Assembly: GCA_900555795.1 (NCBI GenBank)
Contig: USMP01000043.1
Coordinates: forward strand, 1 to 8,238
Length of the DNA: 8,238 nucleotides
DNA from: an uncultured Eubacteriales bacterium
GTDB lineage: Bacteria > Bacillota > Clostridia > Oscillospirales > Oscillospiraceae
Direction of reading: 5' to 3'
Part shown: positions 1 through 6,910 of the stretch, piece by piece
Position numbering within the stretch: position 1 is the first letter of the stretch
Layout: each line of letters opens with the position of its first letter
Position numbers and translations under genes: made by a program
The notes under the pieces: model-generated
What the model saw: the letters and a program-made list of their open reading frames with translations, nothing else
Told to the model about the DNA's origin: nothing
The model's database searches: none

Positions 1-469
1 GGAAGATGGGGATGTCGCACTTCTCCTTCAGCTTCCGCTCGATCTCAAAGCACCGGGGGGCGGCGATGTCCTCCAGGTTGATGCCGCCGAAGGAGCCGGA
101 GATGTTGTAGACGGTCTGGACGAACTCATCCACGTCCTGGGTCTTTACGCACAGAGGGAAGGCGTCCACACCGCCGAAGGCCTTGAAGAGCACGCACTTG
201 CCCTCCATGACGGGCATGCCGGCCTCGGGGCCGATGTCCCCCAGCCCCAGCACCGCGCTGCCGTCGGTGATGACGGCGCAGAGGTTGTGGCGGCGGGTCA
301 GCTCATAGCTCTTGTCGATGTCCTTCTGGATTTCCAGGCAGGGCTGGGCAACACCCGGGGTGTAGGCCAGGCTCAGGTCGTCCTTGGTCTCCACAGGCAC
401 CGTGGCGATCACCTCAATCTTGCCCTTCCACTCCCCGTGCAGCCGCAGGGATTCTTTCGCGTAATCCAT
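1..469 (-). CDS. malic enzyme (malate dehydrogenase, oxaloacetate-decarboxylating), 5' part only
   Basis: Malic enzymes convert malate to pyruvate and CO2 with NAD(P)+, and some relatives only decarboxylate oxaloacetate. The gene reads leftward and is cut by the window edge, leaving 156 codons. Family motifs seen are AYTPGVA at residues 35-41 (catalytic Tyr36), [20 protein letters not shown] at 67-86, EGK at 89-91 (probable catalytic Lys91), and NLEDI at 131-135 (metal-binding acidic residues). The start ATG at 469-467 follows AAGGAGG at 486-480 with a 10-base gap. The NAD-binding C-terminal half lies outside the window, so cofactor preference and length cannot be judged. It is divergent from a carboxylate-sensing two-component system and citrate lyase. 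Lactic acid bacteria place the malic-enzyme relative CitM, an oxaloacetate decarboxylase, beside citrate lyase, so a similar role is plausible. The family call is firm; the exact reaction is inferred. Confidence 0.93.
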   Translation of the reverse strand, partial: MDYAKESLRLHGEWKGKIEVIATVPVETKDDLSLAYTPGVAQPCLEIQKDIDKSYELTRRHNLCAVITDGSAVLGLGDIGPEAGMPVMEGKCVLFKAFGGVDAFPLCVKTQDVDEFVQTVYNISGSFGGINLEDIAAPRCFEIERKLKEKCDIPIF

Positions 470-771
470 ATTCGTGTTTCCTCCTTACTCGCCTATCTGC
501 TACAAACTTCTGCTATAAATTTAGTCAATACAGCTATTTTTGCACAATTGAAAAAGCACACTGCGCATATGAATTGGTAAATTTACTATACAGGATTTTT
601 ACAGTTGGGGACATTCTTTAGAAACTATTCAAACTGTTTTGAAAGTAAAAAAACCTGCCGAGGTGACAAAAGAGGGGAATAAAATAGCAAACAGTGGGCG
701 GGAATGGTTGCAACCGGAGGACAGGAATGGTAGAATAGCTGAGAAAGAGGGCGGGAGTCAGGAGGTGCGGG
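470..771. promoter_or_regulatory. divergent intergenic region between malic enzyme and sensor kinase
   Basis: This stretch of about 300 bases holds no convincing gene; the open frames crossing it look accidental. The left half (about 487-650) is strikingly AT-rich compared with the GC-rich genes. It carries two copies of the 8-base palindrome TAAATTTA, at 516-523 and 578-585, the second extending to GTAAATTTAC at 577-586. CitB/DcuR-type regulators are known to bind AT-rich sites, so this is a candidate target for the regulator encoded at 2397-3074. The right half holds the kinase promoter. I found no well-scoring minus-strand promoter for the malic-enzyme gene, which would fit activator dependence. 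Confidence 0.5.
708..736 (+). promoter_or_regulatory. probable promoter of the sensor kinase / cit operon
   Basis: TTGCAA at 708-713 and TAGAAT at 731-736 are separated by 17 bases. A TG one base upstream of the -10 (TGG before TAGAAT) makes it an extended -10. The -10 matches the consensus at five of six positions and the -35 at four of six. Transcription would start near 743, giving a leader of about 30 bases before the kinase ATG. Confidence 0.5.
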
Positions 772-2400
772 ATGAAGCGGCGGAATCAATTCCGAAAGCA
801 GATGGGTGGCCTGGCGTCAATTTTTTTCCAGGTGCTCACCTGGTCGGCGCTGATGTGGATGCTGCTGCTGAGCATCACCCTGTCGCTGACGCTGACACAG
901 GCGCTCTCCAATCTGCAGGAGAAGATTGAAAGCGACCTGCAGGCTACCGCCTCCGCCCTGGCTGGGAGCGGCATGGTGCGCCAGGCCTTTGCCGACGGGG
1001 CATGCTCCCAGGAACTGGTCGGGTACTTGGATGTATTGGTCCAGCGGACAGACGATCTGGACGTGATTACCATTGCGGATACGCAGTCCGTGCGTCTGTA
1101 CCATGTGGTCCATGAGCGAATCGGGCAGACATTTGTGGGGGATGACCAGGGGCGTGCTTTGACGGGGGAGTCCTATATCAGTGAGGCGGTGGGCACCATG
1201 GGCCTTCAGCGCCGGGCCTTCTGCCCGGTGTGGGACGAGGATGGCCAGATCTGCGGCTTTGTGATGGCCAGCGCCACCATGGACCGCATCCATGACCTGC
1301 GGGGGGACATTACCGGCTCCTATGTGCGCCTGGCGGGAATACTCACCCTGATGACGCTGGTGGCCGCCGGGGCCCTGACCCTGCTGGTCCGCCGCCTGCT
1401 CCACGGGTTTAGCCCGGAGGGGCTGGTCCACTCCTATCTGACCCAGAACGAGGTGCTGGGAAACCTGGATGAGGGCTTGATTGCTGTGGATGGGCAGGGG
1501 AAGGTTCAGCTGGTGAACCGGGCTGCGGAGGAGATGCTGGGACAGTGCTCGGAACTGCTGGTGGGCCAGAATCTGGACGAGTTGATCCGGTCGGCGGGAG
1601 GTGAGAGTCTGCTGGGCCGGAACCGGGAGAACGTACCCACCTCCCGTCCCAATATTCTCTCCAGCTGTGTCACGCAGGAGAAGGATGGCAGGGCCAGCAG
1701 TGCCACGCTGATATTAAAGGACAAGAGCGATGCCATGCGGCAGGCGGAGCAGCCCAACGGCACCCGCCATATTGTCACCGCCCTGCGGGCCAACTCCCAT
1801 GAGTTTATGAATAAGCTTCAGGTAATCTCCGGGCTGCTGCAGATGGGCAGACTGGAGGAAGCCAGAACTTATATCGGTACGATCTCCGCTATCCAGGCCA
1901 AATCGGTGGGCCCGGTGCTGCAGCATATCCACAACCCCAATGTGGCGGCGCTGCTGCTGGGGAAGCTGAATAATATGCGGGAACTGGACATTACCCTCAC
2001 CCTGATGGCCAACAGCAATCTGCCGGAGCACAGCGATTATCTTTCCACGGCGGATCTGGTGACAGTGGTGGGGAACCTGACGGAGAACGCCATTGAGGCC
2101 ATTAACGCCTGCTGCGGGGACGAAGCCCGCAGCATTGCCCTGCAGATTACAGAGGACGAGAGCGGCCTCCTGCTCATGGTGACGGATACCGGCACCGGTA
2201 TTGCTCCGGAGGATCTGGACAACATCTACGACACTGGCTTCAGTACCAAGGCAACGGAGGGCCGGGGCGTCGGCATGGGCCTGGTGCGGGACGTGGTGCT
2301 GCGCAGGGGCGGCAGCATTGAGGTGGATTCGGAGCCGGGAGCCGGCACCACCTTCACTCTGATTTTTGATACCAAGCGTGAGAGGGGGCCCGGGAAATGA
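772..2400 (+). CDS. CitA/DcuS-family membrane sensor histidine kinase for citrate or C4-dicarboxylates
   Basis: This 542-residue kinase has the CitA/DcuS/MalK layout. It has a first membrane helix at about 15-42, an extracytoplasmic PAS-like sensor at about 43-180, a second helix at about 186-206, a cytoplasmic PAS domain at about 222-320, and a SpoOB-type dimerisation domain with His343 in RANSHEFMNKLQ. An HATPase domain follows, with N-box Asn439 (ENAIEA), DTGTGI at 472-477 and GRGVGMGL at 497-504. In the sensor, Arg108 and His111 and the RAF triplet Arg148-Phe150 match carboxylate-binding positions known from E. coli DcuS (R107, H110, R147, F149). External citrate, malate or fumarate is therefore the expected signal; which one cannot be told. 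AGGAGGT at 760-766 sits 5 bases before the ATG. Its stop overlaps the regulator start in an ATGA, so the pair is translationally coupled. Length is typical of the family. Confidence 0.93.
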   Translation: MKRRNQFRKQMGGLASIFFQVLTWSALMWMLLLSITLSLTLTQALSNLQEKIESDLQATASALAGSGMVRQAFADGACSQELVGYLDVLVQRTDDLDVITIADTQSVRLYHVVHERIGQTFVGDDQGRALTGESYISEAVGTMGLQRRAFCPVWDEDGQICGFVMASATMDRIHDLRGDITGSYVRLAGILTLMTLVAAGALTLLVRRLLHGFSPEGLVHSYLTQNEVLGNLDEGLIAVDGQGKVQLVNRAAEEMLGQCSELLVGQNLDELIRSAGGESLLGRNRENVPTSRPNILSSCVTQEKDGRASSATLILKDKSDAMRQAEQPNGTRHIVTALRANSHEFMNKLQVISGLLQMGRLEEARTYIGTISAIQAKSVGPVLQHIHNPNVAALLLGKLNNMRELDITLTLMANSNLPEHSDYLSTADLVTVVGNLTENAIEAINACCGDEARSIALQITEDESGLLLMVTDTGTGIAPEDLDNIYDTGFSTKATEGRGVGMGLVRDVVLRRGGSIEVDSEPGAGTTFTLIFDTKRERGPGK

Positions 2401-3074
2401 TCCATACCATTATCGTGGAGGATGACCCCATGGTGGCCCAGATCAATCGGCAGTACCTGCTGCAGCTGGGGGACTTCCAGGTGGACGCCGTGTTTGCCAA
2501 CGGGCGGGACGCCCTGGACCATCTGCGGGCGAATCGGACGGATCTGGTCATTTTGGACGTATACATGCCCATTTTGGGAGGCACGGAGTTGCTGCGGCGC
2601 ATGCGCTCAGAGAATATTCTCAGCGCCGTCATTATGGTCACGGCGGCGGCGGATATGCGGGTGGTAGGCGAGGCGCTGCGTCTGGGCATCGTCGACTATC
2701 TCATTAAGCCGTACTCCTTTCTGCGCTTTCAGGAGGCGGTACAGAAATATCTGACCAAGGCGGATCTGCTCAAAAGCGGCATAACGGTGGACCAGGCGGT
2801 GGTGGACCGTCTGTTGGGCGGCGAGGGGGCCCCGGAGACGGAGCACAGCGACCTGCGCAAGGGGTTGAACCCCAAAACCCTGTCCCATCTGTATGAGTAC
2901 CTGCGCCAGCACCCGGGGGAGAAACACACCTGTGAGAGCCTCTCGGCGGCGTCGGGGCTGTCCAAGGTGACGGTGCGCCGCTATTTAAACTATCTGATCG
3001 AAACAGGCCAGGCCCTCAGTTCCATTGACTATGAGACGGGTGGCCGGCCCAGGGTCCTGTACCGAATGAAATAG
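2397..3074 (+). CDS. CitB/DcuR-family response regulator
   Basis: This 225-residue transcription regulator is the partner of the preceding kinase. The receiver domain (about 1-120) has the acidic pocket Glu8-Asp9-Asp10, phosphoacceptor Asp54 in VILDVYMP, Thr82 and Lys104 in IKPY. The C-terminal part (about 157-225) carries a helix-turn-helix around SLSAASGLSKVTVRRYLNYL, followed by a GGRPRVLY wing. That is the DcuR/CitB/MalR arrangement rather than the OmpR or NarL type. The start ATG overlaps the kinase stop by four bases (ATGA at 2397-2400). Likely targets, by analogy with related citrate and malate systems, are the downstream permease and citDEF genes and the divergent malic enzyme. It may bind the AT-rich sequence at about 487-650; this is inference. 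Confidence 0.93.
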   Translation: MIHTIIVEDDPMVAQINRQYLLQLGDFQVDAVFANGRDALDHLRANRTDLVILDVYMPILGGTELLRRMRSENILSAVIMVTAAADMRVVGEALRLGIVDYLIKPYSFLRFQEAVQKYLTKADLLKSGITVDQAVVDRLLGGEGAPETEHSDLRKGLNPKTLSHLYEYLRQHPGEKHTCESLSAASGLSKVTVRRYLNYLIETGQALSSIDYETGGRPRVLYRMK

Positions 3075-3090
3075 AAGGAGAGATAAGTGC

Positions 3091-4029
3091 ATGTTTGAAA
3101 GCTTTTTGGTGGCGCTGCGGGTAGTGATTCCCATGGCCCTTCTGATGGGTGTGGGGGCGGGGATTCGCATGGCTGGGATTATTGACCGGACGACCATGCG
3201 TAGCGTGGATAAGATGACCTTTCGGGTATTTATGCCCACGCTGCTGTTTAAAAATATATACGAAACCAGCTTCAGCAATATGGACGGCGGGGAACTGCTC
3301 TTTTCCGTGGTGGGACTGGTGCTGGTGTTTCTGCTGGCACTGCTGCTGCCGCCCCGGCTGATCAAGGATCACAATCAGGCCGCCTCCGTGGGCCAGGCCA
3401 TTATCCGCTCCAATTACATCCTGTTCGGCGTGGCGGTGGCGGAATCCATCTACGGCGCGGGAAACGCCGGGCCGGTGGCGCTGCTGGGGGCCATCGTGGT
3501 GCCTGCCACCAACGCCCTGTCAGTAGTCATACTGGAGATGAACCGGTCCGGCCGGGCAAATCCCGGCCAGATCCTGCTGTCTATCCTGAAAAATCCCATG
3601 GTGATTGCCACCATGCTGGCCCTGGCCTGCAAGGGTGTGCAGCTGGCGATCCCGGACATGCTCTACACCGTGGTGCGGGATATTGCCGGCGTCACCACCA
3701 CCATCAGTTTTATCTCTCTGGGCGTGAGTCTGAATCTAGGAGAGGTGCGGTCCAACCGCCGCCCCCTAGTCATTGGCACGGTGCTGCGGATGGTGCTGGT
3801 TCCTCTGATTTTCCTGCCAATTGCCGTGGCGCTGGGCTTCCGGGGGACGATCCTGTGCGCCCTGATGGTGCTCTTCGCCGCCCCCGCCGCTATCGCGTCC
3901 TACCCCATGGCTGTGGCTATGGGGGCCGATGGACAGCTGGCCGGCCAGTTGGTCTGCTGTACCACGGTGACATCCATTTTCACCATCTTCGGCTTTACCT
4001 TCCTGTTTCAAACCCTGGGTATGCTCTGA
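3091..4029 (+). CDS. AEC (auxin efflux carrier) family permease, probable malate/citrate carrier
   Basis: This 312-residue protein is almost entirely hydrophobic, with about ten membrane segments in two halves (roughly 7-148 and 163-310) joined by a short polar loop, as in the AEC family (TC 2.A.69). Typical features are FRVFMPTLLFKNIYE near 44-58, RSNYILFGVAVAE at 106-118, KNPMVIATMLAL at 167-178, SLGVSLNLGEVR at 209-220, and PAAIASYPMAVAMGAD at 265-280. Bacterial members include malate permeases such as MleP of Oenococcus and the malonate-associated MdcF. Between a carboxylate-sensing two-component system and citrate lyase, import of citrate or malate, perhaps in exchange for a product, is the natural role. 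No dedicated CitS- or CitM-type citrate carrier is seen. A ribosome binding site AGGAG at 3076-3080 lies 10 bases before the ATG, and the gene starts 16 bases after the regulator. The family call is firm; the substrate is inferred. Confidence 0.88.
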   Translation: MFESFLVALRVVIPMALLMGVGAGIRMAGIIDRTTMRSVDKMTFRVFMPTLLFKNIYETSFSNMDGGELLFSVVGLVLVFLLALLLPPRLIKDHNQAASVGQAIIRSNYILFGVAVAESIYGAGNAGPVALLGAIVVPATNALSVVILEMNRSGRANPGQILLSILKNPMVIATMLALACKGVQLAIPDMLYTVVRDIAGVTTTISFISLGVSLNLGEVRSNRRPLVIGTVLRMVLVPLIFLPIAVALGFRGTILCALMVLFAAPAAIASYPMAVAMGADGQLAGQLVCCTTVTSIFTIFGFTFLFQTLGML

Positions 4030-4113
4030 TGTCGGGGCAGACAGGGCGGACAGCTGGTAATTGCTGGCGATTTTCATAGCTACACACATATTTTTGAAGG
4101 AGGAGAGGCATTT

Positions 4114-4392
4114 ATGGAAATCAAACGCGAAGCTGCCGCCGGCTCTCTGGAGTCCAGCGACATCCTGGTGACAGTGATGCCGGGCGGCGACGGGATCCAA
4201 ATTCATTTGGAGTCCTCAGTGGACAAGTACTACGGTGCGTCCATTCAGGCTACCATGCGCCAGGTTCTGGAGGAACTGGGTGTGGAGCGGGCCACGGTGG
4301 AGGCCGTGGACCACGGCGCGCTGGACTGCACCATTCGCGCCCGGCTGACCACCGCTGTCCGCCGGGCCGGCAGGGAGGTGGAGAGCAAATGA
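4114..4392 (+). CDS. citD: citrate lyase gamma subunit (acyl carrier protein)
   Basis: This 92-residue protein carries the 2'-(5''-triphosphoribosyl)-3'-dephospho-CoA arm of citrate lyase. The N-terminal AAAGSLESSDILVTV matches the AVAGTLESGDVMI region of E. coli CitD and puts the arm-bearing serine at Ser14, as there. The C-terminal half has DHGALDCTIRARL (66-78), very close to DKGALDCILRARL in E. coli. Length is normal for CitD (about 95-100). The site GAAGGAGGAGAGG at 4096-4108 precedes the ATG. The 84-base gap after the permease (4030-4113) shows no clear promoter or terminator, so co-transcription is likely. The stop overlaps the citE start as ATGA at 4389-4392. The arm must be made and attached by CitG and CitX, whose genes are not in this window. 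Confidence 0.95.
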   Translation: MEIKREAAAGSLESSDILVTVMPGGDGIQIHLESSVDKYYGASIQATMRQVLEELGVERATVEAVDHGALDCTIRARLTTAVRRAGREVESK

Positions 4393-5267
4393 GACGGACC
4401 ATGCTGTTTCTGCCCGCCAATAACCCCAACATGATCGTCAACGGCGGCCTGCTGGGGGCGGACAGCCTGATTTTTGACCTGGAGGACGCGGTGTCCCCTG
4501 ATGAGAAGGACGCGGCCCGGGAACTGCTGAAAAATGCCCTTACCACCTTGGATTTTGGCAAGTGCGAGATCATTGTCCGCATCAACGGCCTGGATACCCC
4601 CTATTGGGAGGAGGATCTGGAGACGATTCTGCCTCTTGGGCCGGACATGATCATGCCCCCCAAGGTCAGCGACGGAGATTATATCCGCCGGCTGGACGAG
4701 AAGCTGACAGAGTTGGAGGCGCTGCACGGCATGGAGCAGGGCAGCACCAAGATCATCGCCCTGCTGGAGACCGCTGTAGGCGTGGAGAACGCCTACGCCA
4801 TTGCCGCCGCCTCCCCCCGGATGGAGGCCCTCTTCCTGGGGGCGGAGGATCTGACGGCGGACCTGCGCTGCCGCCGCACCAAGGAAGGAAACGAGATCGC
4901 CTACGCACGGGGCCGGCTGGTCTGTGCGGCCCGGGCCGCCGGCATCGAGGCCTACGACACGCCCTTTACGGACACCCGGGATCTGGAGGGCCTGGAGCAG
5001 GATGCCCTCTTCGCCAAGGGCCTGGGCTTTACCGGCAAGGCCTGCATCAGCCCCGCCCACGTCTCCACCGTCAACCGGGTGTTTTCTCCCACCCAGGCGG
5101 AGATTGCCTACGCGAAGGATGTGTTTGCCGCCATCGCGGAGGCAAAGCGTCTGGGGAAGGGCGCCATCTCCCTGCGGGGCAAAATGATCGACGCGCCCAT
5201 CGTCCTCCGGGCCAGGCTGGTGCTGGAGGCCGCATCTGAGATCGAGGGGGTAGATTATCTTGCGTAA
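4389..5267 (+). CDS. citE: citrate lyase beta subunit (citryl-ACP lyase)
   Basis: CitE cleaves citryl-ACP to acetyl-ACP and oxaloacetate. The 292-residue product covers the whole family (usual length about 290-305) as a Mg2+-dependent TIM barrel. Landmarks are RRTMLFLPANNPNM at 2-15, LIFDLEDAV at 27-35, VRINGLDT at 63-70 (Arg64), IALLETAVGV at 123-132 (probable metal ligand Glu127), FLGAEDLTADL at 149-159 (Asp154), and the C-terminal GKMIDAPIVLRARLVL. The loop reading GFTGKACISPAHV at 213-225 differs slightly from the common GFDGK-x-x-x-NPRQ form. It is coupled on both sides: a four-base overlap with citD and an eight-base overlap with citF. CitE-like proteins outside citrate lyase exist, but flanking citD and citF make this the true beta subunit. 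Confidence 0.95.
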   Translation: MRRTMLFLPANNPNMIVNGGLLGADSLIFDLEDAVSPDEKDAARELLKNALTTLDFGKCEIIVRINGLDTPYWEEDLETILPLGPDMIMPPKVSDGDYIRRLDEKLTELEALHGMEQGSTKIIALLETAVGVENAYAIAAASPRMEALFLGAEDLTADLRCRRTKEGNEIAYARGRLVCAARAAGIEAYDTPFTDTRDLEGLEQDALFAKGLGFTGKACISPAHVSTVNRVFSPTQAEIAYAKDVFAAIAEAKRLGKGAISLRGKMIDAPIVLRARLVLEAASEIEGVDYLA

Positions 5268-6663
5268 ACTGTGCAGCGATTTGAAGGAGGCCATCCGCAG
5301 CGCCGGCCTTCGTGACGGTATGACCGTCTCCTTCCACCACCACCTGCGCAACGGCGACTATGTGCTGAACATGGTGCTGGCCGCCGCCGCTGAACTGGGC
5401 ATCCGGGATCTGACGGTGAACGCCAGTTCGGTCTTTGACTGCCATGAGCCGCTCATCGGCCATATCCAGAGGGGGGTTGTCACTGGCCTGGAGGCCAACT
5501 ATATCTCCGCCGCCGTGGGCCGCGCCATCAGCGAAGGCGTGCTGGCAAAGCCTGTGGTGTTCCGTTCCCACGGTACCCGGCCCAGCGATATCCTCTCCGG
5601 CCGCAGCCATATTGACGTAGCCTTTGTGGCGGCCCCCACCTCCGACCCCATGGGCAACTGCTCCGGCAAGTACGGCCCCTCCGCCTGCGGCTCCCTGGGC
5701 TATGCCTTTGCCGACGCGATGAAGGCGGACCGGGTGGTGGTGATCACCGACAATCTGGTGGATTATCCCCTGGCAGGGGCCTCCATTACCGAGGACTATG
5801 TGGACTTCGTGGTGCGGGTAGATGCCATCGGCAATCCTGCCGGTATTGTCTCCGGCACTACCCGTATGCCGAAGGACCCCATCGCCCTGAAGATTGCTGA
5901 TTATGCCGCCCAGGCCATCGACGCCTCGGGGCTTCTGCGGGAGGGCTTCTCCTTCCAGACCGGCGCCGGCGGCGCCTCCCTGGCAGTGGCGGACTATGTC
6001 AAACGGATTATGGAGCAAAAAAATGTGAAGGGCAGCTTTGCCTTGGGGGGCATTACCGGCTACATGGTGGATATGCTCCAGGCGGGCCTCTTCCAGGCAA
6101 TCCAGGATGTGCAGTGCTTTGACCTGCGCGCGGTGGAGTCCATCCGGGAGAACCCGAAGCATCAGGAGATCACCGCCGCCCAGTACGCCAGCCCCACCGC
6201 CAAGAGCACTGCCGCCTCCAACCTGGATGTGGTGGTGCTGGGTGCCACCCAGATCGACACGGATTTTAACGTCAATGTCCATACGGACTCCAATGGCTAC
6301 ATCATCGGCGGCTCCGGCGGCCACACCGATGTAGCGGCGGAGGCCAAGCTGACCGTTATTGTGGCGCCCCTGAGCCGGGCGCGGATGTCCATTGTGGTGG
6401 ACAAGGTGCTGACAGTCTCCACACCGGGAGAGAGCGTGGATTTTCTTGTGACCCAGTACGGCATTGCCGTGAATCCCCGCCGTCCCGAACTGCGGGAGGC
6501 TCTGGAGCGTGCCCACCTGCCGGTGGCGGATATCCATGAGTTGCGGAAGCTTGCCCAGACGCTGAACGGCCCCGCCGCCCCCTTTGTCCCCAAGCGGGAG
6601 CGGGTTGTGGCCCAGGTCCTGGGTCGAGACAGCCAGGTGCAGGACCTCATCTACGGGGTGTAA
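5260..6663 (+). CDS. citF: citrate lyase alpha subunit (acetyl-ACP:citrate CoA-transferase), TTG start
   Basis: CitF swaps the acetyl group on the acyl carrier for citrate, forming citryl-ACP and acetate. The 467-residue protein aligns with E. coli CitF (510 residues) from RKLCSDLKEAIRSAGLRDGM onward and includes VSFHHHLRNGD at 23-33, EGFSFQTGAGGASLAV at 228-243, FALGGITGYMVD at 260-271, IDTDFNVNV at 332-340, GSGGHTD at 351-357, GIAVNP at 401-406 and a VVAQVLGRD-type tail. It lacks roughly 40 residues present at the E. coli N-terminus. The start is TTG at 5260, nine bases after GAGGGGG (5244-5250). An in-frame TAG at 5251-5253 rules out a longer protein; the only other options are unusual ATT or ATC codons in between. 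It overlaps citE by eight bases and ends the operon, with a terminator just downstream. Confidence 0.95.
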   Translation: MRKLCSDLKEAIRSAGLRDGMTVSFHHHLRNGDYVLNMVLAAAAELGIRDLTVNASSVFDCHEPLIGHIQRGVVTGLEANYISAAVGRAISEGVLAKPVVFRSHGTRPSDILSGRSHIDVAFVAAPTSDPMGNCSGKYGPSACGSLGYAFADAMKADRVVVITDNLVDYPLAGASITEDYVDFVVRVDAIGNPAGIVSGTTRMPKDPIALKIADYAAQAIDASGLLREGFSFQTGAGGASLAVADYVKRIMEQKNVKGSFALGGITGYMVDMLQAGLFQAIQDVQCFDLRAVESIRENPKHQEITAAQYASPTAKSTAASNLDVVVLGATQIDTDFNVNVHTDSNGYIIGGSGGHTDVAAEAKLTVIVAPLSRARMSIVVDKVLTVSTPGESVDFLVTQYGIAVNPRRPELREALERAHLPVADIHELRKLAQTLNGPAAPFVPKRERVVAQVLGRDSQVQDLIYGV

Positions 6664-6680
6664 AACCCTGCGCATCGAAC

Positions 6681-6720
6681 TCCCCCGGAAGGGCCGCCAG
6701 GCCTCTCCGGGGGAATTTTT
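6681..6720 (+). terminator. intrinsic terminator of the cit operon
   Basis: The arms TCCCCCGGA (6681-6689) and TCCGGGGGA (6706-6714) pair perfectly over nine bases. The GC-rich loop contains GGCC twice and can lengthen the helix. A run of five T residues follows at 6716-6720. It sits 17 bases after the citF stop. Confidence 0.9.
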
Positions 6721-6807
6721 ACGGGGGATACTCTCCTTTGAGGGAAACGCCGGGACCTGGGGCGCTTTCCGGTGGCAAAAAATTTTGAGAAAATTTTAAT
6801 TAAGTTC

Positions 6808-6836
6808 TTGACAGAAGAGCCAATGGCCCGTACAAT
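6808..6836 (+). promoter_or_regulatory. strong sigma-A promoter for the riboswitch-SDR transcript
   Basis: A perfect TTGACA (6808-6813) is separated by exactly 17 bases from TACAAT (6831-6836), five of six to consensus. An A/T-rich stretch upstream (about 6776-6803) could act as an UP element. The predicted start near 6843 falls right at the first stem of the ZTP aptamer, which supports both calls. Confidence 0.9.
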
Positions 6837-6843
6837 AGGAATA

Positions 6844-6910
6844 GAGATACGACTGACGGAAGTGGGGGAACCACGTGGAGTATCTCTCCAGAAAAGCCGA
6901 CCGTCTGGGC
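6844..6910 (+). ncRNA. ZTP (pfl motif, ZMP/ZTP-sensing) riboswitch aptamer
   Basis: The aptamer has all the hallmarks I know for the pfl/ZTP class. P1 is GAGATAC (6844-6850) with GTATCTC (6880-6886), a perfect seven-base pairing. The internal-loop strand GACTGACGGA lies at 6851-6860. P2 is GTGG (6862-6865) with CCAC (6871-6874) around GGGAA, followed by GTGGAG. After a short linker comes the 3' module GCCGACCGTCTGGGC at 6896-6910. The pseudoknot GACGG (6855-6859) with CCGTC (6901-6905) is fully paired. ZTP riboswitches bind ZMP or ZTP, which builds up when 10-formyl-tetrahydrofolate is short, and usually turn on purine or one-carbon genes. Here the only downstream gene before the next terminator is an SDR. 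Confidence 0.92.

Noticed and set aside
287..580. Plus-strand open frame of about 97 codons over the malic-enzyme gene and intergenic region
   Set aside because: It runs antisense to clear malic-enzyme sequence, has no good ribosome binding site, and its product is unrecognisable.
639..929. Plus-strand open frame starting before the kinase
   Set aside because: It overlaps the kinase start in another frame, the product is highly charged and unlike any family I know, and the AGGAGGT at 760-766 fits the kinase start.
4030..4113. Possible separate promoter for citDEF in the 84-base gap after the permease
   Set aside because: I could not find a -35/-10 pair with acceptable spacing, nor a terminator, so co-transcription is simpler.
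4245..5351. Long minus-strand open frame opposite citD and citE
   Set aside because: Low-complexity composition, no family motif, and full overlap with confidently recognised citrate lyase genes.
5071..6675. A very long open frame on the minus strand opposite citF and the end of citE
   Set aside because: It is an antisense shadow typical of GC-rich DNA. The predicted protein is glycine- and histidine-rich with no recognisable motif, while the plus strand encodes clear CitE and CitF.
6743..6770. Hairpin GGAAACGCC with GGCGcTTTCC between the cit terminator and the SDR promoter
   Set aside because: The stem is nine pairs with a bulge but no T tract follows; it gives no clear function beyond possible backup termination.
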